Assembly (NCBI GenBank): GCA_905221605.1
Contig: CAJNDS010002250.1
Location: forward strand, 419,690 to 483,689
Reading direction: 5' to 3'
Source of the DNA: Symbiodinium natans
Lineage: Eukaryota > Sar > Dinophyceae > Suessiales > Symbiodiniaceae
DNA: 64,000 nt
Within the stretch, counting starts at the first letter, position 1, and each line of letters begins with the position of its first letter. Shown one piece after another: positions 9,634 to 19,250 of the stretch. A program made the position numbers and the translations under genes. The notes below the pieces were generated by a model that saw only the letters and a list, made by a program, of their open reading frames with translations, was not told the origin of the DNA and ran no database searches.

Positions 9634-12126
9634 ATGTCTTCGCACACGACAGCGCCTATTTCTGAGCCATCAGCTTCGGGAGACAATGCCATCATCGATT
9701 CGCAATGGCTACTTCTTGGCCAACCGATTGGCGAGGGAGGTTCAAGGGCAACAGTTTTCCATGCAGAGTACACCTATGCATACCAAAAGAAGATGAGTGT
9801 GGCCGTGAAGAAATGGCGACTTGCAGGCAAGGATGGCAAGCGTGTGTCACCACGGTCCTTGACAACAACACGTGCTAGCTTCATCACGGAGCTAGCGCAT
9901 CTGAAAGCCTTTCGGCATCCGAACATTATAGATCTATACGGCTGGAACCCTGAACCGAAGGATGATGAGGATTCGTTCTACATCGTGATGGAGTTTGCCG
10001 CATTAGGGTCTCTGAGCACGTGCCTTTCGACACGAAGGGAAGAGTTTTCCTGGCACAAGCTCGGCCTCCGGACATGTCTGCACGTGTGCCGCGCCTTGGA
10101 GTACATACATTCCAAGAACAGGGCGCATTTTGATGTGAAGCCTTCCAACGTACTTATCTTCAGTGACAACGTGGCAAAACTTGCCGACTTTGGTCTGGCA
10201 AAGTCAGTCTTTGAGTCTAGCACAAATCAAGCTAGTTGCACGACCGAGTATGCTGCTCCGGAGATTCTGGAAGCTAAGAAGGGCAGCAAGCGTAGTGACA
10301 TCTTTAGTTTTGGATTGCTGCTTAGAGTGGTCTACAACCAGGATACATCAAATCCGCGTGCCATGCAGCTGGCTGGAGATTGCCCAGAAAGTCTGAGCGA
10401 CATGGTCACAAGGTGTCTGTCTCCCAAACCAGCAGATCGACCAATGTCAAAAAACTTGGTGCTCTCACTGCAATATATGGCAGGGGTGCAGCTGCATTCG
10501 CACAGCCCGGTTGCAAGTCGAGATGCAGATGGCCTGGCCGATGCCGTGACAGATGGGTATGAGGCCCTTTTATCAAGCAGCGAGTATGATCTTCCCCACA
10601 CTCCGGTTGGATGTTTGGGTGCTTGTTGCCGCTCATTGTGGCAGCGCTCTTCTAGACCGCCATATGTGGAGACTGAATTGGAAAACATGCGTACCCTGCA
10701 ACTTGAGAGCTTCGGCGCTCGTGGTCGCTCACTTCAGCTGCGAAGACGCTGCGTTTTGCTCGTAGTCTGTTCGCTGCTGCTACTTGTCCTGGCATGGTGT
10801 ATTTGGGCCAGTGTTTCGCGAACGGCAGTACCGCTGGTTCCACCAGCGTTGGGGAGTACAACAACGGTGACGGCAACAACCCAGACGACAACTTCCACAA
10901 GAACTGCTACGACTTTGACAGCAACAACTGCGACAGCCACGACAACTCTCAGGACTCTGTGCTTAGCTGGTGTAATTCACAATTTGGGACCGAAGGTCCC
11001 ATGTGACACATGTTTCAAGCCTGAGCCTGATGATTTGGCAAGATTACAAAACAATATTTCTTTGCTGCAACAAGCTAGCCGTCTGCCTCCCAGTCTCACG
11101 GGTCTGACGGGCGCACCGGCTCCATGGGTATATGGTATCCTGGGCAAACCTGAGAATGACAGTCTGACTTCTGGGTATGAGGAGTATGTGCAGGACCTTT
11201 CACGCTTGCAGCTCACAGGCACTTATGCCATCGTGTGGAAACTAGATGGGAGCTCGTTGCAAAGCTTGACGCGGGATTTGCGGAGTTTGCTTCGCGCGCT
11301 GGATCCAGCTCACCATGCCACACGCACGGTGAGACATGCCTTCCACAACATCACAATGTCGAAACTGGGAGAGCTGGATATGTTTCTATTAAATTCAGGC
11401 ATTCTTGATCTTGGCGTGGAAATTGGCGTGGGATCGACGAGGACTTGTGTTTTCGGCCGACCCAAGGCAGATGGCCTCATACCAAGGTGGAACAAGGAAA
11501 ACCCCAACCAGGCGCTGCTGGAAGGCGACTACATAACCGACATCAATGGATTGGGAGTAATATCCGTGCCACAATCAGCGATTGGCTCTAAACGATCCTT
11601 TCCGAGTCTTTGCCCGGACTTGCTGAAGGACTTATTTCGAACTGGGCGAAGCACGAATTTCACAGTTTGCCGTTCAGCATCACGGTTCAAATTCTACCAC
11701 GGAGAAGAGGGGCATGGTCCGACGTGGTGTGGTGGCATGACAGACTGGGATCTGACACCAGAAGTTCTCGAAGCTTTAGGCGGACAGCTGAGCCTATGCG
11801 GTCCTTGGCTCCTCCTTCTAACCAACATGACACATGATGTCTTTGATGCGCTTTTCTCGATGATTTTGCCTGCTTTCGCGACGCCTGCCGGAAGCGGGGT
11901 AATCTTCAACGCGCCAGATATGTATGCTTTCAAGTTGGAAATATGGAGTGCCACTTGTGTGTGCACATCAAAATCAACATCGATGTATACCAATTGCATC
12001 CAGCCGAGTGGCTGGACGAGATCTTGTAATCATCATTGGCGTGATGTGCAGCTTGGAGGCATTTTTTGCCCAGGGCCTACGAACCCCTTTGGGCAACCTT
12101 GTGGCCCGCATGCTGGGTTTCGGTAG
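9634..12126 (+). CDS. Membrane protein kinase, N-terminal kinase and C-terminal ectodomain
   Basis: An intronless frame of 830 codons starts at ATG 9634. Residues ~26-290 form a Ser/Thr-type kinase domain: glycine loop GEGGSRATV (33-41), VAVKK with K59, helix-C E86, catalytic loop HFDVKPSN (D167, K169, N172; the usual HRD Arg is Phe), DFG 185-187, APE 208-210 and D222. All catalytic residues are present, so activity is plausible. A ~24-residue hydrophobic segment at about 370-393 follows a basic stretch (RRR), predicting a cytosolic kinase and a luminal/extracellular C-terminus. After it come a Thr-rich linker (~405-440) and ~390 residues with several N-x-S/T sites and many Cys. A short GDYITDING patch is loosely PDZ-like. 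This polarity is opposite to plant and animal receptor kinases. The true C-terminus could be longer if an unrecognised intron exists, because another frame (11924-12661) is open past the stop. Confidence 0.85.
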   Translation: MSSHTTAPISEPSASGDNAIIDSQWLLLGQPIGEGGSRATVFHAEYTYAYQKKMSVAVKKWRLAGKDGKRVSPRSLTTTRASFITELAHLKAFRHPNIIDLYGWNPEPKDDEDSFYIVMEFAALGSLSTCLSTRREEFSWHKLGLRTCLHVCRALEYIHSKNRAHFDVKPSNVLIFSDNVAKLADFGLAKSVFESSTNQASCTTEYAAPEILEAKKGSKRSDIFSFGLLLRVVYNQDTSNPRAMQLAGDCPESLSDMVTRCLSPKPADRPMSKNLVLSLQYMAGVQLHSHSPVASRDADGLADAVTDGYEALLSSSEYDLPHTPVGCLGACCRSLWQRSSRPPYVETELENMRTLQLESFGARGRSLQLRRRCVLLVVCSLLLLVLAWCIWASVSRTAVPLVPPALGSTTTVTATTQTTTSTRTATTLTATTATATTTLRTLCLAGVIHNLGPKVPCDTCFKPEPDDLARLQNNISLLQQASRLPPSLTGLTGAPAPWVYGILGKPENDSLTSGYEEYVQDLSRLQLTGTYAIVWKLDGSSLQSLTRDLRSLLRALDPAHHATRTVRHAFHNITMSKLGELDMFLLNSGILDLGVEIGVGSTRTCVFGRPKADGLIPRWNKENPNQALLEGDYITDINGLGVISVPQSAIGSKRSFPSLCPDLLKDLFRTGRSTNFTVCRSASRFKFYHGEEGHGPTWCGGMTDWDLTPEVLEALGGQLSLCGPWLLLLTNMTHDVFDALFSMILPAFATPAGSGVIFNAPDMYAFKLEIWSATCVCTSKSTSMYTNCIQPSGWTRSCNHHWRDVQLGGIFCPGPTNPFGQPCGPHAGFR

Positions 12127-12800
12127 ACGTTGCCTGGATGAAGAGTCCGACTGTCACTGCAGCCACATGGCCTCAGTAGCGTGCTTGTTTCATCGTTTCA
12201 CTTTGACAGTTGAACCACGAGGTGCTTGCAGACAAGAAGGCAGCATGCTGATGTTTCCGTGTGATGCGTGCCCATGTCGATTCCCCAAGCCGCAACAACC
12301 ACCATGTGCCCGCGCCGGCACGCAACACCCTTCAAAAACCCCGCTTAGCCCTGAGAAAGCCCTGGAAAACCTGAACCCTTGGCCTACATGTTTGGTGAGG
12401 GCTGGCGGGAGTAAAACTTTTGCAATCATCAGCAATACTGTTTGTACTACGCGGGGACGAACGCCCCGTAGCAGAGGAGAAACCAGTGCAGAGATGCATC
12501 TTCATGCCCAAAGCACACCTGCTCATATTCATGGAGTCGCAGGGGTGCTGGATCACACTACCCATCATGGGGGTTGTTGGCCCCAAACTATGACGATGGG
12601 CCTTGTCAGCAGAGCTGAGAGGGAACGGTTCCCAGGCTCAGCGGAGGTCCAGAGAGGTTAGGACAAGGGATCCAGAGGGTCTTACCCTGCGTGCATAAGT
12701 CCACATGCAATCATTTGTACATGCAAGTCTATATGTACCGGGAAACGTTTGTATGAACACGCTCCTCAGTCTCGTCATCCCCCACAGACATCCTTGATTT
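12127..12800. other. Region downstream of the kinase, no supported gene
   Basis: A 245-codon frame (11924-12661) overlaps the kinase end and runs on here. Apart from a hydrophobic patch (VIIIGVMCSLEAFF) it has no recognisable feature. It could be a missed 3' exon or chance. Nothing else is supported. Confidence 0.4.
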
Positions 12801-13610
12801 GTGGCACAAAGTGACAGCGCAACTTGTCACCCCCCAGGGCTGCTCCCGAGTACCCGTCAACCCCGTCAACCATGCACCGCAAAGAGCGAGCCACCGAGGG
12901 GTGACAGGGTGGACAAGTCTTCGAAAGTAGGGCATTTCATTGCAGCGAGAAGCCTCCTGAGCGGGCCACAGAGGGGTGACAAGGTTGACAACTTTTTCGC
13001 TGGGGGCTGGGGGCTGGCTGCTGAGGGGGAAGGGTTTTTTTGGGGGCGCTGCAAGGGGCTGGGCGGCTTTTCCAAAGCCCGTCAACCCCGTCACCCCTCC
13101 TCGGGGCTGCTGCTGGGGAGCTGTTTTCCAGAGCCCGTCAACCCCGTCACCCCCTCCCGACCCCCCACCCCCCACCCCCATGCCCCTACGCCATCGTAAG
13201 CAACCTGCGCCGCAAACGGTGCTGCCGGGGAGCTGTTTTCCAGAACCTGTCAAGCCCGTCACCCCTCCTCCCCCCTCCAGGGCTGCTGCCGTCACCCCTC
13301 CTCCCTCTCGGGCTGCTGCTGGGGAGCCGTTTTCCAGAACCCGTCAACCCCGTCACCTGTCACTCCGTTTTCCTTGCGGTTATGAGAGGCCATGTGCATG
13401 CACCACCGAGGGGGTGACAGGGTTGACAACTTTTTTGCAGCAGGGGTGGTGCCAGCAACCCCTCCGGGAGCTAGCTGGGAGGTTTTGAGAAAACTTGTCA
13501 ACCTCACTCAGGTCACCCATTTCCTTGCAGTCTCCGAGGCTGTGCGTGCACCGCAGAGGGGGTGGCAAGGTTGACAACTTTTCCGGAGCAGGGGTGTGAC
13601 CAGCAAGCAC
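12800..13610. repeat. Cluster of alternating GTGACA-GGTTGAC motifs
   Basis: At least nine copies of a motif with core GTGACA(A/G)GGTTGACAA, or its complement GTCAACCCCGTCACC, occur at intervals of 60-110 bases in both orientations (around 12850, 12900, 12973, 13081, 13136, 13250, 13343, 13412, 13496, 13561). G/C-rich spacers lie between them. Further copies lie in both inverted arms (3456, 3777, 3846, 14995, 15060, 15388). No gene is supported. Confidence 0.8.
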
Positions 13611-14214
13611 GCAAGCACGGAACTACTTCGGGTCGAGGGTTTAGGGCACAGAAGTGACGAGGCTCTTTTGAAGTAGGATGCTGCAGTTCGCGACGAATGT
13701 GAGGGTGGGAAAGGTGGCAAGCCTTGACAGGACTCTTCCACGTCCGTGCTTGTCCGGCATGGCGCTTGGGTTGAGGTAGCGCAGTTGTTTTTGACATGGC
13801 GAGTGTTTGCATAGACTATGTTCTCGAGTCGCGCGGTTGGTGTGAAGTGTTGCTGCAAGATACATGCTCTTTACGAGTGAGGGCTCAGAGTTTGGGGATG
13901 CTGTGCTGCAAGTGTAGGATGGCGCGCGGCTGAGCCTTGAACCGCAGCGGGCAGCCGGCCGAGGGGTTCGCCAGCTTAAGGGTGCCCTCGGTTTAGATCG
14001 AGCTGGCTTTGTATTTTATGTAGGACCTTCCCGGACCCTAGCCCTAAAACCCCTGTTTTGATACTCTGGATGCGTTTTCATAGTTTGGTGCCGGCTGGCT
14101 CTGGACGCCGCCTGGAGCTCTGGACGCCGCCTGGTGCTCTGGATGCATTTTTTGCTTCGCAGGTGTTTTTGATGCTCATGTTGCTAGTGTTTTGCTGCTT
14201 TGTGTGCCCTGCAC

Positions 14215-14832
14215 CCCTGTTTGCTTCGAGCTTCCCAGGGGCCAGCTTTAAGTTTTTAGAGCCTCCCAACTGCTTGCTTCGGGCTTCCCAAGGCCAGTTC
14301 TAAGTTTTTAGAGCCTCCCAACTGCTAGCCTCGGACTTCCCAAAGGCCAGTTTTAAGGGTCTAGAGCCTCTCAACTGCAAGGCCAGTTTTAAGTTATTAG
14401 AGCCTCCCAATTGCTTGCCTCGGGCTTCCCAAGGCCAGTTTTAAATTTTTAGAGCCTCTCAACTGCTTGCTTCGAGCTTCCCAAGGCCAGTTTTGAGTTT
14501 TTAGAGCCTCCCAACTGCGTGCTTCGAGCCTCCCAAGGCCAGTTTTAAGTTTTTAGAGCCTCCCAACTGCTTGCTTCCCAAGGCCAGTTTTAAGTTATTA
14601 GAGCCTCCCAACTGCTTGCCTCGGGCTTCCCAAGGCCAGTTTTAAGTTTTTAGAGCCTCTCAACTGCTTGCTTCGAGCTTCCCAAGGCCAGTTTTGAGTT
14701 TTTAGAGCCTCCCAACTGCGTGCTTCGAGCCTCCCAAGGCCAGTTTAAGTTTTAGAGCCTCCCAACTGCTTGCTTCGAGCCTCCCAAGGCCAGTTTTAGG
14801 TTTTTTCTAGAGCCTCTCAACTGCTCAGTTCA
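14215..14832 (-). repeat. Mirror copy of the 52-bp tandem array
   Basis: About 12 units, the complement of the array at 4031-4655. Some units carry the same truncations (for example the short GCTTGCTTCCCAAGG unit), showing that whole-array duplication, not independent expansion, made the pair. Confidence 0.9.
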
Positions 14833-15792
14833 TCCGAAGCAGCTCATTCGCGGCTCATCTGATGCTCATCGCCCGCCCGCGAGAACCTCAGACGCCCAGA
14901 AACACCGGCAAACTGGGGGTGACTTTTCAGAAGCAGCCACCTGCAAATTTGGCGGGAACCTTCAAACACTAACCTGTGCAGGCGGCGCGCGAAGGTGACG
15001 AGGTTGACAAGTTTTAGCGAACAGCTCTCTTGTTTGATGCCTTATCGTGGATGCGGGGTGGTGACGAGGTCGACAAGTTTTCTCTGATGCTATGCTTATC
15101 GGCTATGGGCATGCCCATTTGCAGCCCCCGCAATGCTCATTCGCAGCCCTGCAATGCTCATTCGCAGCCCTCGCGATGCTCATCAGCCGCTCTTGGGATG
15201 CTCATTTGCAGCCTCTGCGATGCTCGCGATGCTCATCTGCAGCCCCCCGCGATGCAGATGTCATTTGCACCGGGAATGCTCATTTGCTGCATGCCCGGGC
15301 GGCGCTCGGAAAGCTCATTGGGCTGTAGAGCAGGGCCTGCTTGCTGAACACTGGCCGGAGCCGCGACCCCTGCTCCAAAAAAAGTTGTCAACCTTGTCAC
15401 CTCTCTGTGGGGCGCGCAGAGAGGTCCAGGCTTAAACGAAAAGCTGAAAAAGCTCAAAAATGTAAATTAAAATGTAAGATTTGGTTGGCATGGGCACAAT
15501 TCGAAAAAAACAAATGTGCCAGTGCCAATTGTGCCGGCACGTTTGGCACAGCGGCACGGCAGGGTCTGCGGGCTGTGCCGGCACAGTTGGCACAGTGGCA
15601 CAATTGCAAAAAACTAAATGTGCCAATTGTGCCGGCACGTTTGGCACAATTCCAAAAAACAAATGTGCCAGCGTGCCAATTGTGCCGGCACTTTTGGCAC
15701 ATTTAAAAAAAACAAATGTGGCAGCGTGCCAATTGTGCCGGCACTCTTTACAACCTCTGAACACATCAAATCCAGGCCGGCACGGCCATGCT

Positions 15793-16258
15793 CTCTCTTA
15801 AGTAGACACCTTTTTGACCCTCTGGAGACTATCCACAGCCAGAGTGAATCATATGGAATTCCTGCACTTCTAACGCTCGAAAAACTCATCTCGAAACAGA
15901 GATGGAGCAGCAAGGCCACAGACTCAAAACAAATTTGCCCTTCAAGGCCAAAATAGAAAGTGGAGCGATCTGTCGAAAAAATCGCACAGAAAAATGACTA
16001 GTCTGGAGGTTCGGGATGAAAACGGAGGGCGGAGCCCGGAGAACTCCGAACCTCCAGGCAGGCATTTCTGCGCGATTCTTGCTGCGAACACTTTTTTTGG
16101 CCTATAGGGCAAATTTGTTTTGAGTCTGTGGCCTTGCTGCTCCATCTCTGTTTCGAGATGAGTTTTTCGAGCGTTAGAAGTGCAGGAATTCCATATGATT
16201 CACTCTGGCTGTGGATAGTCTCCAGAGGGTCAAAAAGGTGTCTACTTAAGAGAGAGTG
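15793..16258. mobile_element. Right copy of the fold-back element
   Basis: Inverted copy of 2601-3064, with its own ~155-base inverted ends (15793-15945 and 16104-16258) and the same inner mini-hairpin. The four copies of the 155-base terminus bracket the whole 13.7-kb unit. Confidence 0.88.
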
Positions 16259-17450
16259 TAGGGCTTAGCAAAACTTGCGTAGTGCCTGCAGGGCTCGGCG
16301 ACTACGTCCGTCTGCTACAGGTGCAGGGGCTCCCTCTCTCGCGTCACCACGGGATCTTGCGTGGGGAGCTGGCTCTTCGGCACAAGGCCCTGGCCTGGGA
16401 GTGTCTGCACGGTTTCAGGGCTGTCGCACGGTTGATGCAAGGTTTCGGAGCCTTCAGGGCAGCTTCGGCAGGCTAATGGAAACTTGGGGGGTTTCGGGGG
16501 TCTTGGCGTTTCAGGGCCTCGCTCCGTGGATACCTCTTCTGGAAGGTAGGGCAGAAGGTGATCCATGAGTGCTGGAGTTAAGGTTCCGGAGAGCTCAGAG
16601 GCCACGGCTCGCCCAACCCTTGAAAGGTCTACAGGAGAATCGGCGCATGTGGATTTGCTCTGGATGAGCAGCAGTTCCACTGGCTCCCGATTTTCCCCGG
16701 GTTGGGTGGGCGGGACAAAATTAGGGTGGAGTTTACTAGACTCGATGATGGTGTGGTTGTGCCCTGGCAGCTGGCCGTGGATGTCGGTATCCTCCAAGCC
16801 GACGCTTGTAAGTGCCCTGCTCCAGTCCTGGTCGGAATCGCTTGGAAGCCACGGGCGACAGGGAAAACAGAAGCCTGTCTGGAAGCGCAAGACCTGGATG
16901 CTGTCCAGAAAAAGGCAAAGGCGTACATCCAGACGGAAACAACGTAGAAAAAAAGTTTGCTGTTCCGGGGCACAGTCTCAAGATGTCTCACGTTTGTTTT
17001 GGAGGAAGCATTTCAGCTTGCTGACAGGCCTCTCTACAAAAAGTTGTTGCAGTGCGGTGCACGGTTTTTCAAGATGCTCTTTCTGAGTTTCCTTCGTCCC
17101 CCTCCCCCTGCTTGGTTGAGATGTTTGGGCGAAGATTGTTTTTCACCATGCGAACTTTTGCAGTGAAATTTTACCTTGTTGCTGAGCAACTCTTCTCTTT
17201 GATTGTTTTTACACGTTTCACGTGCATGTCCATACATGTATTTGCTGAGCAGCATCATGTTCCATGTTTCTTTGGGCTCTCAAGGTTGAGCACTCTCGCT
17301 GAGAAAACTAGCCGCCCTTCCAATGCCGGACCTCTTCTACCAGCCACTGCTGGGCATCAGAAGGCACCGGCAGGCCACGCTGCAGGAACGCCTGGCTGTT
17401 TAAGCCAATCGTGGCCAGGTACGCTGCTCTAAGACCACGCGAGCTTGCCC
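16259..17450. other. Unassigned region with overlapping open frames
   Basis: Several mid-length frames overlap (minus 16315-16890, 191 codons; plus 16565-17086, 173 codons). None shows a recognisable motif and no single frame is clearly protein-like. This may be retroelement debris flanking the inverted unit, but no similarity to the intact element was seen. Confidence 0.3.
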
Positions 17451-18004
17451 ACTCCGCAATCTCAGCTTGGAAATATTCTTAAAACATGCCTACTAAAAAC
17501 AACAGATTGTTTTCAAAATTTCCAAAAATGAAAAAACATTTAAACAGAAAACACTGGTTTTAAAGCATTTCAAAGTCTGCAGTGTGAAAACTGATTTTGC
17601 AATGCCTTGGTTCAGAAACAAAATCGCCTGAGCACAATTCTAAAAACATCAATTAATGTTTTTTTTTTCAACTTTTCCTTGTTTGAGAAACATTGTCAAC
17701 GAAATGATCTGAAAACAAAATGAGCCTTACTAACTTTTTGCAACTAAGCCAACCGGCTTGGTTTGGATCAAATTTAAATTTTGAAAATTTTCAAAAAACA
17801 TTGTTAGAAACGCGGCGTCCAAAAAATCTAGAATGCATTCTGTGGAATGGTTGGTTTAAAAACAAATTATTTTGGAATTCCTACATGCTATCTTGCCAGG
17901 TAAAATGGAAGCAAACAAAAAAGTTTTTAACAAAAGGAAAAAAACACATTTTTCATGGTTTTCAAAAACAAAAATCCAAATTTCTGAAAATATGCAGCTT
18001 TCAG
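17451..18004. other. A/T-rich flank of the retrotransposon
   Basis: This stretch is strikingly A/T-rich compared with its surroundings, with repeated TTTTCAAAATTT and AAAAAC words. A 297-codon frame starting at ATG 17720 runs through it into the 5' LTR, but only its LTR-encoded part resembles a real protein. The continuation of the same sequence type at 29416-29540 shows the element inserted into an A/T-rich locus. Confidence 0.7.
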
Positions 18005-18012
18005 AAATTCCG
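18005..18012 (+). repeat. Target-site duplication candidate (5')
   Basis: AAATTCCG here recurs at 29408-29415 directly after the 3' LTR. One extra T lies between this 8-mer and the first base shared by the two LTRs, and one T lies on the other side, so the arrangement is symmetrical. Eight bases is longer than the 5 bp usual for copia elements. Confidence 0.7.
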
Positions 18013-18013
18013 T

Positions 18014-19211
18014 ATCGCGTACTTTGGAATCACCAAGAAGCTAGACTTGCTGAGTAGAGAGGCTTCTTTGTTGCTAAAAGGGATTCTGGAAAAGATGGCT
18101 TCTAACGAAAGAATCTACGTGTATGCACATTTGTCTACGCCGTGCAGCGCAGGTAGTGGCCTTAGGCACCTGCGTTTCTCAAAGGACGTGAAGAACCGGG
18201 CGAGATGGAGAGCTAGTCTGGAGGTACACAAGAAGTCCTGGAGACGCATACGAGCAGTTTTCCAGGACTATGCTGGCCACGAGAGGCTCCTCCTCTCCCA
18301 CGAATGGCCTAAAGGGTCTGGCCTTTGGGGAGAAACAGTCTACAAGTCAACAGCGAAAAGACTGGGACTCGAGCACGAGTGTTTGGTAGACCGGTGCTGT
18401 TTCGAGGAAGCTGGCAACCGTATCCTGAAGCATTGGTGGTTCGTCAGTTCGGATTCAAGTTTTATCTGGACTTTATCCTCTTGTGTTTGCCCAGGAAACC
18501 ACGAGCATGCGAGTGCTACTAGCATAGCAGCGACAGGTGTCTATCCGCAGGGCTTAGGCCGATTCCTGGTGAAAGAAGCCAGGAAAAGTCTCGAAAGACG
18601 AAAGAAGGACTGACCGCGCAATAGGCATGAGGGGGTGTGAAAATATGACATTTCTTTGTTTGCCTAGTTGCTTGCAGGTACATGTGTAGGACATGAGTGC
18701 TGTGACATGGCAAGAACATGTTTTGTTTTGGCATGAGCATGTTTGCATGACATGAAGGTGCTTTGACTTGACATGTTTTGGTTTGCAAGTCCGAGGATGA
18801 GTTTTGGGAAGCACAGAGAGGCTTTTAGCTCTCGGGAGTTGACCTGAGAGTCATCTGGAAGTGCTGAAGCAAAGCTCTGAGGAACAGACTTTGGCCGTTA
18901 CTCACTCCGTGTGCCTTGCCCCGTCGTTCGTACCGTGTCGTGACCGTTTGACACTCGACTGAGGCATTCTGAGAGCATGCTGTATGTTTTGCAACAGACC
19001 TGAAGTCCTGAAGCAGTAACCAAGATGTTTTGCATGTTACTTTTGCATTCTCCTTTGTCTAAACAAAGTTGAGATGTCGTTTGAAGACTTGAAGCCTTTG
19101 CTCTTGGAGAGAGCACCTTTGCTGACTGAAGACAGTGCAGCTGAACACTGACGTGTTTGGCTCAAGTGCGAACGGAAAAAGCAGTCTGCGCTAAAGCTCT
19201 GCTTTTCACAT
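18014..19211 (+). mobile_element. 5' LTR
   Basis: Direct repeat of 28210-29407, with no difference noticed in a line-by-line reading. The first ~600 bases (to the TGA at 18611-18613) are the coding sequence for the C-terminal ~199 residues of Pol and the remaining ~600 bases are non-coding. It ends ...CTCTGCTTTTCACA (19210); the last shared base, T 19211, doubles as the first base of the primer-binding site. The left end begins ATCGCGTAC rather than TG. Confidence 0.95.
19156..19166 (+). promoter_or_regulatory. Spliced-leader-like 11-mer in 5' LTR
   Basis: TTTGGCTCAAG equals the 3' end of the dinoflagellate spliced leader (known leader ends CCATTTTGGCTCAAG). It lies 44 bases before the LTR end and is also present at 29352-29362 and, in a diverged LTR, at 2546-2556. 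Confidence 0.5.
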
Positions 19212-19222
19212 GGTAGCGGAGC
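19211..19222 (+). promoter_or_regulatory. Primer-binding site (initiator-Met tRNA-like)
   Basis: TGGTAGCGGAGC follows the 5' LTR directly. It is complementary to a tRNA 3' end of the form GCTCCGCTACCA. The TGGTAGC start fits eukaryotic initiator methionine tRNA (…GCTACCA) with differences further in. This would prime minus-strand DNA synthesis. Confidence 0.7.
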
Positions 19223-19250
19223 GTCCTGAAGAGACGTTCCAGGAAAAGCC

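Larger units (their letters stand above)
13866..16258 (-). repeat. Right inverted arm (2.39 kb)
   Basis: This is the reverse complement of 2601-4960. Its inner end starts at GCTCTTTACGAGTGAGGG and its outer end is CTTAAGAGAGAGTG. It differs from the left arm by an additional ~45 bases at about 13920-13967, a few single-base changes and small indels. Beyond 16258 the sequence is unrelated to the left flank. Confidence 0.9.

Noticed and set aside
14058-14303. Plus-strand 81-codon ORF with a hydrophobic stretch (also as 4569-4802 minus)
   Set aside because: It lies in the mirrored arms and runs into the 52-bp array; present only because the arms are duplicated, with no motif or conservation signal.
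17720-18613. 297-codon ORF starting upstream of the 5' LTR
   Set aside because: The first ~98 codons are A/T-rich flank; only the LTR-encoded part is Pol sequence. A chance fusion created by insertion, not a host gene.
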